Source of the DNA: Nocardia mikamii NBRC 108933 | Lineage (GTDB): Bacteria; Actinomycetota; Actinomycetes; Mycobacteriales; Mycobacteriaceae | Assembly (NCBI RefSeq): GCF_001613505.1 | Contig: NZ_BDCM01000013.1 | Location: 248,001-312,000, forward strand | Reading direction: 5' to 3' | Length of the DNA stretch: 64,000 nucleotides | Shown: one piece after another, positions 34,815-43,858 of the stretch | Layout of the letters: each line of letters starts with the position of its first letter | Position numbering within the stretch: position 1 is the first letter of the stretch | Position numbers and translations under genes: made by a program | The notes under the pieces: model-generated | The model's input: the letters and a program-made list of their open reading frames with translations, nothing else | Told to the model about the DNA's origin: nothing | The model's database searches: none

Positions 34815-35867
34815 ATGAGCGCGCGCAGCTGGCCCGAGATTCTCGGTGCCCTGACCGACGGGGTCGATCTGACCGCGGAGGAGGCGGCGTGGGCGATCGA
34901 CGAGATCTTCTCCGACAACGCCACTCAGGCGCAGATCGCGGCCTTCGGCGTGGCCATCAAGATGAAAGGCCCCACCGCGATCGAGTTGTCCGGCCTCGCG
35001 ACCGGCATGTTGAGCCATGCCCGGCGGGTCTCGCTCGATCTGGGCGCGGTCGATATCGTCGGCACCGGCGGCGATCGATCCGGCACGGTCAATATCTCCA
35101 CGATGTCCTCGATCGTGGTGTCCGCGGCGGGCATTCCGGTGGTGAAGCACGGTAACCGGGCGGCGTCGTCGAAGAGCGGCGGCGCGGACGTGCTCGAGGC
35201 GCTGGGGGTGCGGATCGCGTTGAGCCCGGAGTCGGTGGCCCAGTGTGTGCGCGAGGTGGGCATCGGTTTCTGCTTCGCCCCGCTGTTTCATCCGGCGCTG
35301 CGGTTCGCCGGTCCGGCGCGCAAGGAGATCGGCATTCCGACCGTCTTCAACGTGCTGGGCCCGCTGACCAATCCGGCGCAGCCGAGCGCGGGCCTGATCG
35401 GGTGTGCCTTCGCCGAACTCGTCCCGGTGATCGCCGGGGCGTTCGCCGAACGCGGCGCCAACGCGCTGGTGGTGCGCGGTAACGACGGCCTCGACGAGAT
35501 CACCACCGCCGATACCACCGACGTGTGGGTCGTCGCCGCGGGTGAGAAGTACGAGACCGTCATCGACCCCACGCGCCTGGGCATTCCCCGCGTGGATCCG
35601 GCGGCGCTGCGTGGCGGCGATGCGACGGTCAACGCCGCGATCGCCCGCGACATGTTCAACGGCGCCCCGGGGCCCGTCCGCGACGCGGTCCTGCTCAATT
35701 CCGCCGCCGCCATCGTCGCCTTCGAACTGACGCCGGAGACAGCCCGCACCGATATCCACGAGCTGCTGCGCCCGGCCCTGGAACGGGCGGCCGCGTCGGT
35801 CGACACCGGTGCGGCCACCCAACTGCTCGACCGCTGGGTGAAAGTGACCAACGAACTCGGCGAGTGA
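34815..35867 (+). CDS. trpD: Anthranilate phosphoribosyltransferase
   Basis: 350 residues. Catalyses transfer of phosphoribose from PRPP to anthranilate in tryptophan synthesis. The PRPP loop is VDIVGTGGDRSGTVNISTMSS (GTGGD near residue 82), followed by KHGNRAASSKSGGADVLEALG and the NVLGPLTNP block, all typical. GGGAGA precedes ATG 34815. Isolated from other trp genes, as in M. tuberculosis Rv2192c. Confidence 0.95.
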   Translation: MSARSWPEILGALTDGVDLTAEEAAWAIDEIFSDNATQAQIAAFGVAIKMKGPTAIELSGLATGMLSHARRVSLDLGAVDIVGTGGDRSGTVNISTMSSIVVSAAGIPVVKHGNRAASSKSGGADVLEALGVRIALSPESVAQCVREVGIGFCFAPLFHPALRFAGPARKEIGIPTVFNVLGPLTNPAQPSAGLIGCAFAELVPVIAGAFAERGANALVVRGNDGLDEITTADTTDVWVVAAGEKYETVIDPTRLGIPRVDPAALRGGDATVNAAIARDMFNGAPGPVRDAVLLNSAAAIVAFELTPETARTDIHELLRPALERAAASVDTGAATQLLDRWVKVTNELGE

Positions 35868-35873
35868 CCACGA

Positions 35874-35898
35874 GCGACGGGGCGGATCTCCCCGTCGC
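35874..35898. terminator. Bidirectional terminator, trpD / maoC
   Basis: GCGACGGGG and CCCCGTCGC form a 9-bp stem with a seven-base loop between the convergent stops at 35867 and 35908. It marks the left edge of the accessory island. Confidence 0.65.
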
Positions 35899-35907
35899 CA
35901 CCGGACA

Positions 35908-36360
35908 TCACCTCAGATAGCGCACGATGCTTTCCGCGACGCACGCGGGCTTGTCCGCGCCTTCCAGTTCGATGGTGACCGTCCGCACCGCCTGGATGCC
36001 GCCGGGGATCTCGGAGACCGAGTCCAGGTGGACGCGGGCGCGGATGCGGCCGCCCGAGGGGACAGGCGTGATGAAGCGAACCTTGTTGAGCCCGTAGTTG
36101 ATTCCCATCGTGATGCCGCCGACCGTGGTCGCCTGGTTGGTCAACGGCACCAGCAGCGACAGCGTGAGGAATCCGTGCGCGATGGTGTGTCCGTAGGGGC
36201 CCTGCGCGGCCTTCTCGGCGTCGACGTGGATCCACTGGTGGTCGCCGGTGGCGTCGGCGAAGGTGTCGATGCGGTCCTGGTCCACCTGCAACCAGTCGCT
36301 GACACCGAGTTCGGTGCCCACGGCCGCGGCGAGGGCGTCCAGATCGGCGAAATCGGTCAT
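35908..36360 (-). CDS. MaoC-family (R)-enoyl-CoA hydratase
   Basis: 150 residues of the single-hotdog MaoC-like hydratases. The catalytic Asp/His pair is in FADATGDHQWIHVD (Asp40, His45), followed by the GPYGHTIAHGFLTLSLL helix. It should hydrate a trans-2-enoyl-CoA. Last gene of the fatty-acyl cassette, 41 bases after fadD. AAAGGGA precedes the ATG. The chain length handled is unknown. Confidence 0.88.
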   Translation of the reverse strand: MTDFADLDALAAAVGTELGVSDWLQVDQDRIDTFADATGDHQWIHVDAEKAAQGPYGHTIAHGFLTLSLLVPLTNQATTVGGITMGINYGLNKVRFITPVPSGGRIRARVHLDSVSEIPGGIQAVRTVTIELEGADKPACVAESIVRYLR

Positions 36361-36400
36361 ATCTCGTCCCTTTCGTGCTGCCGGCGCGCAAGCCGCCGGG

Positions 36401-37885
36401 TCACATGAAACGTTGCTTCAGTTCGCGTTTGAGCACCTTGTGCGTCGGACCCAGCGGCAACTCGGAGACGAACTCCACCCGCCGCGGGTACTTGTACCGT
36501 GCCACATGCTCACGACCGTAGGCGATCACTTCCTCGGCGGTCAGCGGTCCGGCGGGCACGACGACCGCCACGATCTCCTCGCCGTAGTTCTCGTCCGGCA
36601 CCCCGATCACCGCCACCTGCGCGATCTTCGGATGCCGCAGCAGCGCCTCCTCCACTTCGGAGGGATAGACGTTGAATCCGCCGCGGATGATCATCTCCTT
36701 GATCCGGTCGACGATCCGCAGATAGCCCTGCTCGTCGCGCACGCCGAGGTCACCGGTGCGGAACCAGCCGTCGACCACGGCACGCGCGCTCGCCTCCGGA
36801 TTGCCGGTGTAACCGCTGAACACGTTGTGCCCGCGCACCACCACCTCACCGACGCTGCCGGTCGGCAGCAACTCGATGCGGTCGGTGATACCGGGATCGG
36901 CGATCTCGACGTCCACCCCCCACACCGGATGTCCGACGGTGCCGGCCCGCGGTCCGAAGACCGGTTGATTCACCGCGGCGGTCGGCGAGGTCTCCGACAG
37001 CCCGTAGCCCTCGAGAATCTGCGCGTCGAACACCTCCTCGAACCGCTCCAGCACCGGCAGCGGTAGTGCCGCGCCACCGGAGATGCACAACCGCAGCGCC
37101 GGAAGTTCGGTGGCGTCGGCGGCAGCCTCGACCAGCCCGTGATACATCGTCGGGACGCCGTTGAAGATACTGACCCGCTCGGCCACCATCAGCCGAATCG
37201 CCTCGGGGGCGGTGAATCGCGGCATCAGCACCACGGTGGCGCCCACGCGCCAATTGGAATTCATGGCGACCGTCTGCCCGAAGACGTGAAACAGCGGCAA
37301 CGCGCCCAGGGCGATGTCCTCGGCGCGAACGTTGTTGGCGTCGAACGCGTTCACGGTGGCGCACATGACCATATTGAGATGGCTCAGCTCCGCGCCTTTG
37401 GGCCGGCCGGTGGTGCCGCTGGTGTAGAACACGACCGCGGTGTCCAGCGGGGATCGCGGGACGAACAGCGCAATCGCGTCGTCGGCGAGGTCTTCCGGCC
37501 GCAGACAGGCGATTCCGGCCCGCCGGGCCGCTTCCGCGCCGACCGATTCCACCTGCGGATGGCAGATCAGCAGCGTCGCCCCGCTGTCGCGCAGGACGAA
37601 TTCGGCCTCGTCGGCGGTGAGCAGCAGATGCACCGGCACCACCGTCGCCCCGGCCGCGAGGATCGCGTAATAGGCCCGGGGGAATTCGGCGGTATTCGGG
37701 CACATGAGCGCGACCCGGTCCCCCGGCCGGATGCCGCGCCCGATCAGCGCGCCAGCCTGTTCCCTTGCCGCACGCCACAATTCGGCGAAGGTGAGCCGGC
37801 GGTCGCCTTCGATGAGCGCGACGTGATCGGGCCGGCGCCGCGCCGGTTCGGCGAGGATGCTCGCCAGCGACAGCGTCGCGTTCAC
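36401..37885 (-). CDS. Acyl-CoA synthetase / AMP-dependent ligase (FadD-like)
   Basis: 494 residues of the ANL superfamily. VVFYTSGTTGRPKGAELSH is the P-loop (A3), GYGLSETSPT is A5, GWFRTGDLG is A7 and DRIKEMIIRGGFNVYPSEVE is A8; the C-terminal Lys is in THKVLKREL. It activates a carboxylic acid to its CoA thioester, feeding the acyl-CoA dehydrogenases beside it. The start is a GTG that overlaps the preceding dehydrogenase stop (GTGA). Substrate not predictable from sequence. Confidence 0.9.
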   Translation of the reverse strand: MNATLSLASILAEPARRRPDHVALIEGDRRLTFAELWRAAREQAGALIGRGIRPGDRVALMCPNTAEFPRAYYAILAAGATVVPVHLLLTADEAEFVLRDSGATLLICHPQVESVGAEAARRAGIACLRPEDLADDAIALFVPRSPLDTAVVFYTSGTTGRPKGAELSHLNMVMCATVNAFDANNVRAEDIALGALPLFHVFGQTVAMNSNWRVGATVVLMPRFTAPEAIRLMVAERVSIFNGVPTMYHGLVEAAADATELPALRLCISGGAALPLPVLERFEEVFDAQILEGYGLSETSPTAAVNQPVFGPRAGTVGHPVWGVDVEIADPGITDRIELLPTGSVGEVVVRGHNVFSGYTGNPEASARAVVDGWFRTGDLGVRDEQGYLRIVDRIKEMIIRGGFNVYPSEVEEALLRHPKIAQVAVIGVPDENYGEEIVAVVVPAGPLTAEEVIAYGREHVARYKYPRRVEFVSELPLGPTHKVLKRELKQRFM

Positions 37886-39039
37886 AGCCCCATATCCTTG
37901 GCGATGATCATCTTCATGACCTCGTTCGTCCCGCCGTAGATGCGATTGACCCGATTGTCGGCATACAGCCGGGCGATCGGATATTCGTTGATGAATCCGT
38001 AGCCGCCGTGCAGTTGCAGGCAGCGGTCGACGACGCGCGCGGCGACCTCGGTGCAGAACAGTTTCGCCGAGGCGGCGTCGGCGGCGCTCAGTTCACCGGC
38101 GTCGAGGGCGTCGAGGGCCCGATCCACCACGGCCTCGGCCGCGTCGACCTCGGCCTTGCAGGCGGCGAGTTCGAATTTGGTGTTCTGGAACGAGGCGACG
38201 GGTTTGCCGAAGACGTTGCGCTGCTGTGTGTATTCCCGCGCGAACCGCACCGCGGCCGCGGCCTGGGCGTAGGCGCCGACGGCGATGGAGAGCCGTTCCT
38301 GCGGGAGGTTCTGGCCGAGGTAGGAGAAGCCCTTGTTCTCCTCGCCCAGCAGGTCCTCGACGGGAACGCGCACATCGGTGAAGTTCAGCTCGGCGGTGTC
38401 GGAAACCCTGAGCCCGAGCTTGTCGAGTTTGCGGCCGACCGTGTACCCCGGCGACGTCGTGTCGACCACCAGCAGGGAGATCCCGAAGCGGCGGTCGTCC
38501 TCGCGGGGCGGCGCGGTGCGGGCACAGACGATCACGCGGTCGGCGTTCACACCACCGGTGATGAACGTCTTCGCGCCGTTCAGCACGTAATGCGTGCCGT
38601 CCTCGGAAAGTTTGGCGGTGGTACGCATTCCGGCCAGATCCGATCCGGTACCCGGTTCGGTCATGGCGATGGCGAACATGATCTCACCCGCGGCGAATCC
38701 CGGCAGCCAGCGTTGTTTCTGCTCGTCGGTGGCGAGCTTCTTCAGGTACGGCAGGCACAGGCCGACGTGCACACTCGATCCGCCGAAGGACACGCCGGCG
38801 CGTGCCGCCTCCTCCATCAGGACGGCCTGGAATTTGAACGATTCGATGCCGGCCCCGCCGAATTCCTCCGGCACCTCGATGCCGAAGACGCCCAATTCGG
38901 CCATCTTGTAATAGAACTCGCGGGGCACGATGCCCGCCTCGTACCACTTGTCGTAGACCGGGACCACTTCGGTGTCGACGAATTTGCGGACGGTGCCGCG
39001 GAAGGCTTCGTGGTCATCGGTGTAGCTGGTTCTGCGCAT
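37882..39039 (-). CDS. Acyl-CoA dehydrogenase, long-chain (LCAD) type
   Basis: 385 residues with the standard FAD-binding blocks (AMTEPGTGSDLAGMRT, FITGGVNADRVIV, QQRNVFGKPVASFQ). The C-terminal motif is RIYGGTNEVMKMIIAKD: the position that carries the catalytic Glu in medium-chain enzymes is Gly, and the base is instead expected in the LPQERLSIA helix, as in long-chain enzymes. It is therefore probably active, with different substrate geometry from its partner at 39869. CGGAGAA precedes the ATG. Coupled to fadD. Confidence 0.9.
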   Translation of the reverse strand: MRRTSYTDDHEAFRGTVRKFVDTEVVPVYDKWYEAGIVPREFYYKMAELGVFGIEVPEEFGGAGIESFKFQAVLMEEAARAGVSFGGSSVHVGLCLPYLKKLATDEQKQRWLPGFAAGEIMFAIAMTEPGTGSDLAGMRTTAKLSEDGTHYVLNGAKTFITGGVNADRVIVCARTAPPREDDRRFGISLLVVDTTSPGYTVGRKLDKLGLRVSDTAELNFTDVRVPVEDLLGEENKGFSYLGQNLPQERLSIAVGAYAQAAAAVRFAREYTQQRNVFGKPVASFQNTKFELAACKAEVDAAEAVVDRALDALDAGELSAADAASAKLFCTEVAARVVDRCLQLHGGYGFINEYPIARLYADNRVNRIYGGTNEVMKMIIAKDMGL

Positions 39040-39077
39040 GATGTTCTCCGTAGGTTGTTCGGCGGCCCGGAAAGGTG

Positions 39078-39836
39078 TCAGAGCCGACGGCCGCCGTCGA
39101 CGTAAATGGTCTGGCCGGTGATGAAGGACGCCTCATCGGAAGCGAGGAAGGCCACGGTGTTCGCGATGTCCTCGGGGCGCCCGACCCGGCGTACGGGAGT
39201 GATCTCGGCCGATTTCGCCTGCCACTCCTCGACCGTCACACCGACCCGGGCCGCGGTGGCGGCCGTCATCTCGGTGACGATGAAGCCCGGCGCCACCGCG
39301 TTGACGTTGATGCCGTACGGGCCCAGTTCGATCGCCAGGGTGCGCGTCAGTCCCTGGATGCCCATCTTGGCGGCCGAGTAGTTGGCCTGGCCGCGATTGC
39401 CGAGCGCGGAGACGCTGGAGGTGTTGACGATCTTGCCGTAACGCTTCGCGACCATATGCCGTTGTGCCGCACGCGAACACAGGAAGGCGCCGCGCAGGTG
39501 GACCGACATCACCGTGTCCCAGTCGTCGGCCGACATCTTGAACAGCAGGTTGTCGCGCAGCACGCCGGCGTTGTTGACCAGGATGTCGAGCGATCCCAGT
39601 TCGGCGGCGACACTGTCGAAGGCGGCGTCGACGCTCGCCTCGTCGGTCACGTCGCAGGCCAGCGGGACGGCCACTCCACCGGCCGCGAAGATCTCGTCCG
39701 CCGTTGTCTTGCAGGCGTTCTCGTCGAGATCGGCGATGGCGACGGCCGCACCGTCGGCTGCGAGCCGGGCCGCGGTGGCCGCGCCGATGCCCCGGGCCGC
39801 CCCGGTCACGACGGCGACTCTGCGCTGATCAGACAT
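39078..39836 (-). CDS. Short-chain dehydrogenase, FabG-like
   Basis: 252 residues, classical SDR. TGAARGIGAATAARL is the cofactor loop, NNAGV and the Ser-Tyr-Lys set (NTSSVSAL, YSAAK) are intact, and VNAVAPGFIVTEM follows. Within this operon it most probably oxidises a 3-hydroxyacyl-CoA. GAGGAGTG precedes ATG 39836. The Asp after the second strand (IADLDENA) suggests NAD rather than NADP. Confidence 0.9.
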   Translation of the reverse strand: MSDQRRVAVVTGAARGIGAATAARLAADGAAVAIADLDENACKTTADEIFAAGGVAVPLACDVTDEASVDAAFDSVAAELGSLDILVNNAGVLRDNLLFKMSADDWDTVMSVHLRGAFLCSRAAQRHMVAKRYGKIVNTSSVSALGNRGQANYSAAKMGIQGLTRTLAIELGPYGINVNAVAPGFIVTEMTAATAARVGVTVEEWQAKSAEITPVRRVGRPEDIANTVAFLASDEASFITGQTIYVDGGRRL

Positions 39837-39868
39837 GGGAAAACACTCCTCGAACTCGAAAGCTGTTG

Positions 39869-41020
39869 TCACACGAAGGCGTTCACGCCGGTGAGGGCGC
39901 GGCCGATGAGTAGTTTCTGAATCTGGCTGGTGCCCTCGTAGAGGGTCAGCACCCGCGCGTCGCGCAGATACTTCGACACCGGGTATTCGTCGATGTAGCC
40001 GTACCCGCCGAAAACCTGGATGGCGTTGTTCGCGGCCTTCACCGCGGCCTCGCTGGCGAACAGCTTCGCCACCGACGCCTCGGTGCCGAACGGCTTTCCC
40101 CGGTCGACCAGGTCCGCGACCCGCCAGGCCAGCAGTCGCGCGGCGTCCACGTCGACGGCGATATCGGCGATCAACTCCTGGACCAGCTGATAGGTGGCGA
40201 TCGGTTTGCCGAACTGTTCGCGTTCTCCGGCGTAGCGCACGGCGGCCTCGAGGCAGGCACGGGCGACGCCGACACATCCCGCGGCCACGCCCATGCGCCC
40301 CTTGTCGAGGGCTGCCATCGCGATCCGGAACCCGTGCCCCTCGTCGCCGAGTCGCGCCGAATCCGGCACCCGCACCCCGTCGAGCACGATTTCCGCGGTG
40401 GCCTGGCCGCGCAGGCCGAGTTTGCCCTTGATCTCGGTGCGGCCGAAACCCGGTGCGTCCGTTGGTACCAGGAAGGCGGTAACCCCCTTGGGTCCCGGTT
40501 CTCCCGTGCGAGCGAAGATCAGCGCGATATCGGCCCAGGTGCCGTTGGTGATGAACATCTTGGTGCCGGTGAGCACCCAGTCCTCGCCGTCGCGGACGGC
40601 GCGGGTGGTCAGATTCGCCGCGTCGGATCCGGTGCCCGGTTCGGTGAGGCCGAAGCAGCCCAGCGACTCGCCCGCGCACAGTCGCGGCAGCCAGTCCCGC
40701 TTCTGCTGTTCGCTGCCGTAGCTCTTGATCGACTTGCCGACCAGGCCGAGCGAGACCGACACGATGCCGCGCACCGAACTGTCACCGCGGCCGAGCTCTT
40801 CGAGTAGCACGCAGTACGACAGCGCGTCGCCGCCCGAGCCGCCGTATTCCTCCGGGATCTCGATGCCGAGAAAGCCCATGTCACCGAGCTTGCGCACGAT
40901 CGAGGTATCCACCGATTCGGCGCGGTCCCAGGCCGCGGCATAGGGCACGACCTCCTTGTCGACCCACGCGCGGGCGACCTCGCGCAGCTCGCGGTGGGCA
41001 TCGCCGAGTTCCAGATCCAT
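39869..41020 (-). CDS. Acyl-CoA dehydrogenase, short/medium-chain type
   Basis: 383 residues. Flavin motifs are GLTEPGTGSDAANLTT, FITNGTWADIALIF and ERYGKPI-like REQFGKPIATYQ; the C-terminal RVLTLYEGTSQIQKLLIGR contains the catalytic Glu (YEGT). It is the first gene of the cassette and the one next to the tetR divergent promoter. With the LCAD-type gene at 37882 it makes a pair with differently placed catalytic bases. Two copies in one operon can form a heteromeric enzyme, as some steroid-degrading dehydrogenases do, but both here look complete. Confidence 0.9.
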   Translation of the reverse strand: MDLELGDAHRELREVARAWVDKEVVPYAAAWDRAESVDTSIVRKLGDMGFLGIEIPEEYGGSGGDALSYCVLLEELGRGDSSVRGIVSVSLGLVGKSIKSYGSEQQKRDWLPRLCAGESLGCFGLTEPGTGSDAANLTTRAVRDGEDWVLTGTKMFITNGTWADIALIFARTGEPGPKGVTAFLVPTDAPGFGRTEIKGKLGLRGQATAEIVLDGVRVPDSARLGDEGHGFRIAMAALDKGRMGVAAGCVGVARACLEAAVRYAGEREQFGKPIATYQLVQELIADIAVDVDAARLLAWRVADLVDRGKPFGTEASVAKLFASEAAVKAANNAIQVFGGYGYIDEYPVSKYLRDARVLTLYEGTSQIQKLLIGRALTGVNAFV

Positions 41021-41035
41021 GAGGGAAACTCCTAA

Positions 41036-41049
41036 CCGAACGTTGTTAG
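41036..41049. promoter_or_regulatory. Candidate TetR operator, copy 1
   Basis: CCGAACGTTGTTAG. The reverse complement of the copy at 41070-41083 agrees at 12 of 14 positions. It lies 16 bases before the start codon of the dehydrogenase gene. Confidence 0.55.
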
Positions 41050-41069
41050 GTATCTACCGCCACGATAAA

Positions 41070-41083
41070 CTAACACTGTTCGG
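41070..41083. promoter_or_regulatory. Candidate TetR operator, copy 2
   Basis: CTAACACTGTTCGG, whose complement reads CCGAACAGTGTTAG. Centre-to-centre distance to copy 1 is 34 bases, in the divergent gap between tetR and the catabolic operon. Confidence 0.55.
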
Positions 41084-41159
41084 ATGTTCAAGGCCCCGGT
41101 CCCGGACGGTGTAGGTTGACTCGGCACGGATCGGTATCGCGGCGAAGGAGGTGGCGAGG

Positions 41160-41825
41160 ATGCCCCGGCCACGGGTACCGCTACTGAGTCGCGAACGCAT
41201 CCGCGAGACGGCACTGGAATTGATCGACCGCGACGGTCTGCCCGAGCTCTCGATGCGGAAACTGGCCGCCGAACTGGGCGTTCAGGCGGCCTCGCTGTAC
41301 GGCCACTACCCCACCAAGGACGATCTGCTCGACGATATCGCCGCCGGCATCATGTCCCACGTGGACGCGTCGGCGTTCGAAACCGCCGACTGGCGCACCG
41401 GCCTCGTCTCGTGGGCGCGTTCCTACCGCGCGGCCCTGGTCCGCCACCCCAACTTCGTCCCCTACCTGGCCTCGGGCCCCGGTAAGCGCGAGGAGAATCT
41501 GCGCGCGGCCGACGCCGTGCACGGCGGCCTGGTCGGCGCCGGCTGGCCACCCCGCCAGGCCACCATGATCGGCGCGGCCACCCGCTATGTGGTGATGGGC
41601 TCGACCATCGGCTCGTTCTCCCGAGGCTTCGTCGACGACGTCCAGGTCTATCGCGACCGTTATCCGCACCTGGAACAGGCGCACCTGCTGCGCGCCAAGG
41701 CCGACGAAATCGACTCGGAGAGTTTCGAATTGGCGCTGGAGTCGTTCGTCACGGGCCTGGAGATCCGCTTCGCCGCCATCCAGCAGCGCCGCGCCCGCCG
41801 CCGCGAGAAATCCACCGAGGGCTGA
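41160..41825 (+). CDS. TetR/AcrR family transcriptional regulator
   Basis: 221 residues. The N-terminal HTH is typical (RERIRETALELIDRDGLPEL, then LAAELGVQAASLYGHYPTKDDLL). The C-terminal ligand domain has no recognised specificity. ATG 41160 is preferred because GGAGG lies eight bases upstream; GTG 41151 overlaps that site. Divergent from the acyl-CoA cassette; the operator pair between them makes repression of both directions likely, with an acyl-CoA or acid as inducer (inference). Confidence 0.88.
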   Translation: MPRPRVPLLSRERIRETALELIDRDGLPELSMRKLAAELGVQAASLYGHYPTKDDLLDDIAAGIMSHVDASAFETADWRTGLVSWARSYRAALVRHPNFVPYLASGPGKREENLRAADAVHGGLVGAGWPPRQATMIGAATRYVVMGSTIGSFSRGFVDDVQVYRDRYPHLEQAHLLRAKADEIDSESFELALESFVTGLEIRFAAIQQRRARRREKSTEG

Positions 41826-41863
41826 CACCGTTCGCGTGCCGGTTCATGCGGCAGAAAACGCCG

Positions 41864-41898
41864 CGGGCCGGCTCGGACAATGATTCCGAGCCGGCCCG
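41864..41898. terminator. Bidirectional terminator, tetR / sulfotransferase
   Basis: Perfect 14-bp stem (CGGGCCGGCTCGGA and complement) with loop CAATGAT. A nine-G run (41898-41906) follows on the plus strand. It separates the acyl-CoA and sulfation operons. Confidence 0.75.
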
Positions 41899-41916
41899 GG
41901 GGGGGGTACAGCGATC

Positions 41917-43053
41917 TCACAGATCGGCGAAGACCGACCGGACCTCGTCCTCGGTCAGCCCGTAGTCGGCCAGCGAATACTTGTGCGCGGGTTTGCGATC
42001 GCCCGATTTGCTCTCCTCGTCGAGCGCCCGCATCGCATTGCGGGCGGGCTCGGTGTAATCCAGCCCGAAGGTCGAATAGATCTTCTCGACGGTGCCGAAC
42101 GGGTCCGCCCGCAGATCCTCGAATTGAACGTCGAGGAACTGGTCAGGGTTGTAACGCCCACGCGCGGAATTGAATTCGCGCAGGCCCCGGGACCACAACT
42201 CCAGCTGGGTGCGGCCGATCGTCTCGCCGACGAAGGTGTTCGACCAGCCCTTGGTGGCCTGTTCGGACAGGCTGCACGAGGAACCGACGATGGTCACCGG
42301 ATCGCGGTGGGTCTGGACGATCAGCGCGTCGGGGTAGACCTCCATCAGCGCGTCCAGCGCGAACAGGTGGCTGGGGTTCTTCAGTACCCAGCCCCTGGAA
42401 TCACCGAGGCCGATCAACTGCAGATTGCGCTTGTGCCGCTCGTAGGCGTTGGTCCAGTCCTGCTTCTGCAACCACTGCGAGTACGTCGGCAGGTAGGCCA
42501 GCGATTCGTAGGCGATCGACTTCACGGTCTGGCGCAGCAGCTGCCAGCATTCCTCCACCTCGGCCGCGCTCATGTAGTGCAGGCCCATGAATTCCGGATT
42601 GTCGATGTGATGCTGCGCGAAACCGGCATCGATCTGCTGGAACACCGGATTGTCGGCCCAGGTCTCACGCGGCGGACGCGGCTGCGGCAGTTCGGTCAGC
42701 CACATCTCCAGCGCCTGATGCTGCGGGTCGGCGGCCAGCAGCCGATGCAGCGCCGTGGTGCCGGTGCGAGGCAGGCCGGTGACGAAGATCGGCCGCTGGA
42801 CAGCGGTCTCGGCGTACCCGGGATTGGCCTGCCAGGACGCCTCGCTCAGTGCCCGCGCGACCAGTGCGCCGCGCAGGAAGTAGCGATTCATCTTGGAACC
42901 GAGTTCGGTCAGGTCGGCGTCGCGCCGATAGGAGTCGAGCAGCACACCGAGTGCCTCGGTGTAGTCGTCGGGGCCGAAATCGGTGAGGCCGCACGCCTTC
43001 GTGGCGGATGCGTGCAGATCCTCGACGGTGCCGACGTTGGTACGAGCGGTCAT
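41917..43053 (-). CDS. PAPS-dependent sulfotransferase family protein (Rv3529c-like)
   Basis: 378 residues. GLPRTGTTALHRLL near residue 93 is the 5'-phosphosulfate loop and VQTHRDPVTIVGSSCSL near residue 238 the 3'-phosphate region of the sulfotransferase fold. From memory, sequence, length and the N-terminal VEDLHASATKACGLTDFG match M. tuberculosis Rv3529c, which lies beside an SDR (Rv3530c) and a DUF1214 protein (Rv3531c), as here. GAGGAACAG precedes ATG 43053. It ends a tight operon beginning with cysD, so PAPS supply and use are cotranscribed. The acceptor is unknown; an exported lipid or sterol-like alcohol is a guess. Confidence 0.85.
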   Translation of the reverse strand: MTARTNVGTVEDLHASATKACGLTDFGPDDYTEALGVLLDSYRRDADLTELGSKMNRYFLRGALVARALSEASWQANPGYAETAVQRPIFVTGLPRTGTTALHRLLAADPQHQALEMWLTELPQPRPPRETWADNPVFQQIDAGFAQHHIDNPEFMGLHYMSAAEVEECWQLLRQTVKSIAYESLAYLPTYSQWLQKQDWTNAYERHKRNLQLIGLGDSRGWVLKNPSHLFALDALMEVYPDALIVQTHRDPVTIVGSSCSLSEQATKGWSNTFVGETIGRTQLELWSRGLREFNSARGRYNPDQFLDVQFEDLRADPFGTVEKIYSTFGLDYTEPARNAMRALDEESKSGDRKPAHKYSLADYGLTEDEVRSVFADL

Positions 43054-43066
43054 GAAATTCTGTTCC

Positions 43067-43858
43067 TCACACGTGGTATTCGCCGCAGTTGACGTCCAGG
43101 GTCTGGCCGGTGATGGCACTGGCCCACTCGGAGGCGAGAAACACCACGGCCCTGGCGATCTCGTCCGGTTCGGGCAGACGTTTGAGATCCGACCGGGAGG
43201 CGGTCTGTTCGTACACCTGCTCGACCGTGATGCCGTATTTCTTGGCGACCTCACCGAAATACCACTTCAGCTGATCGGCCCAGATGTAGCCGGGCGCCAC
43301 ACTGTTGACCCGAATCCCCTTGGCGCCCAGTTCCGTTGCCAGCGTCTGCGACATCGCCAGCAGCGCCGATTTCGCGACCTTGTAGCTGCCGTAGCGCGGT
43401 TCGGAATGCCGCAGCACCGACGAATTGATCATCACCACCGCGCCGCGGGTCTTGGCCAGTTCGTCGGTGAAGGCCTGCGTCGCCCGCAGTGTGCCGAGAA
43501 CGGTCAACTCCAGGCTGTCGCTGATCTGCTGAAAGTCGGTGCGCGCCAGCGATTTCATCGACGGCATCGCGAACGCGTTGTTGATCAGCGCGTCGACCCG
43601 GCCGAAGGTCTCGACCGTGCGCTCGACCAGATTCGCCACCGCGGCATCGTCGGTGATGTCGGTCGGCACGATCAGGCTCGTCCCGCCCGCGCCGTCGATC
43701 TCGTCGGCCACCTCCCGCAGCCGCGATTCGGTGCGCGCGGCCAGGACCACCTTCGCACCGGCCGCGGCCGCCTGCACGCACAAGGCGCGGCCCAGTCCGG
43801 GGCCCACGCCGCTGATCACGACCACCTTGTCGGCCAGCAGGCCCGTTCCGGCGCTCAT
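43067..43858 (-). CDS. Short-chain dehydrogenase (Rv3530c-like)
   Basis: 263 residues, SDR fold. The cofactor loop is SGVGPGLGRALC, a variant of TGxxxGIG; NNAFAM replaces the usual NNAG; the active site is in NSSVLRH and YGSYKVAKSAL, so Tyr and Lys are present and Ser is in NSS. Asn-Ala-Phe substitution and the long C-terminal half mark a distinct subfamily. The ATG overlaps the DUF1214 stop (ATGA). It should oxidise or reduce a hydroxyl in the same pathway as the sulfotransferase. Confidence 0.86.
   Translation of the reverse strand: MSAGTGLLADKVVVISGVGPGLGRALCVQAAAAGAKVVLAARTESRLREVADEIDGAGGTSLIVPTDITDDAAVANLVERTVETFGRVDALINNAFAMPSMKSLARTDFQQISDSLELTVLGTLRATQAFTDELAKTRGAVVMINSSVLRHSEPRYGSYKVAKSALLAMSQTLATELGAKGIRVNSVAPGYIWADQLKWYFGEVAKKYGITVEQVYEQTASRSDLKRLPEPDEIARAVVFLASEWASAITGQTLDVNCGEYHV

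Noticed and set aside
41898..41906. Nine-G homopolymer
   Set aside because: It follows a terminator stem in an intergenic gap; a phase-variation role has no support, and it may be a sequencing-sensitive site.
43067..43858. SDR judged as inactive because of NNAF in place of NNAG
   Set aside because: The catalytic Tyr and Lys and the cofactor loop are present, and the substitution occurs in related proteins, so activity is likely.
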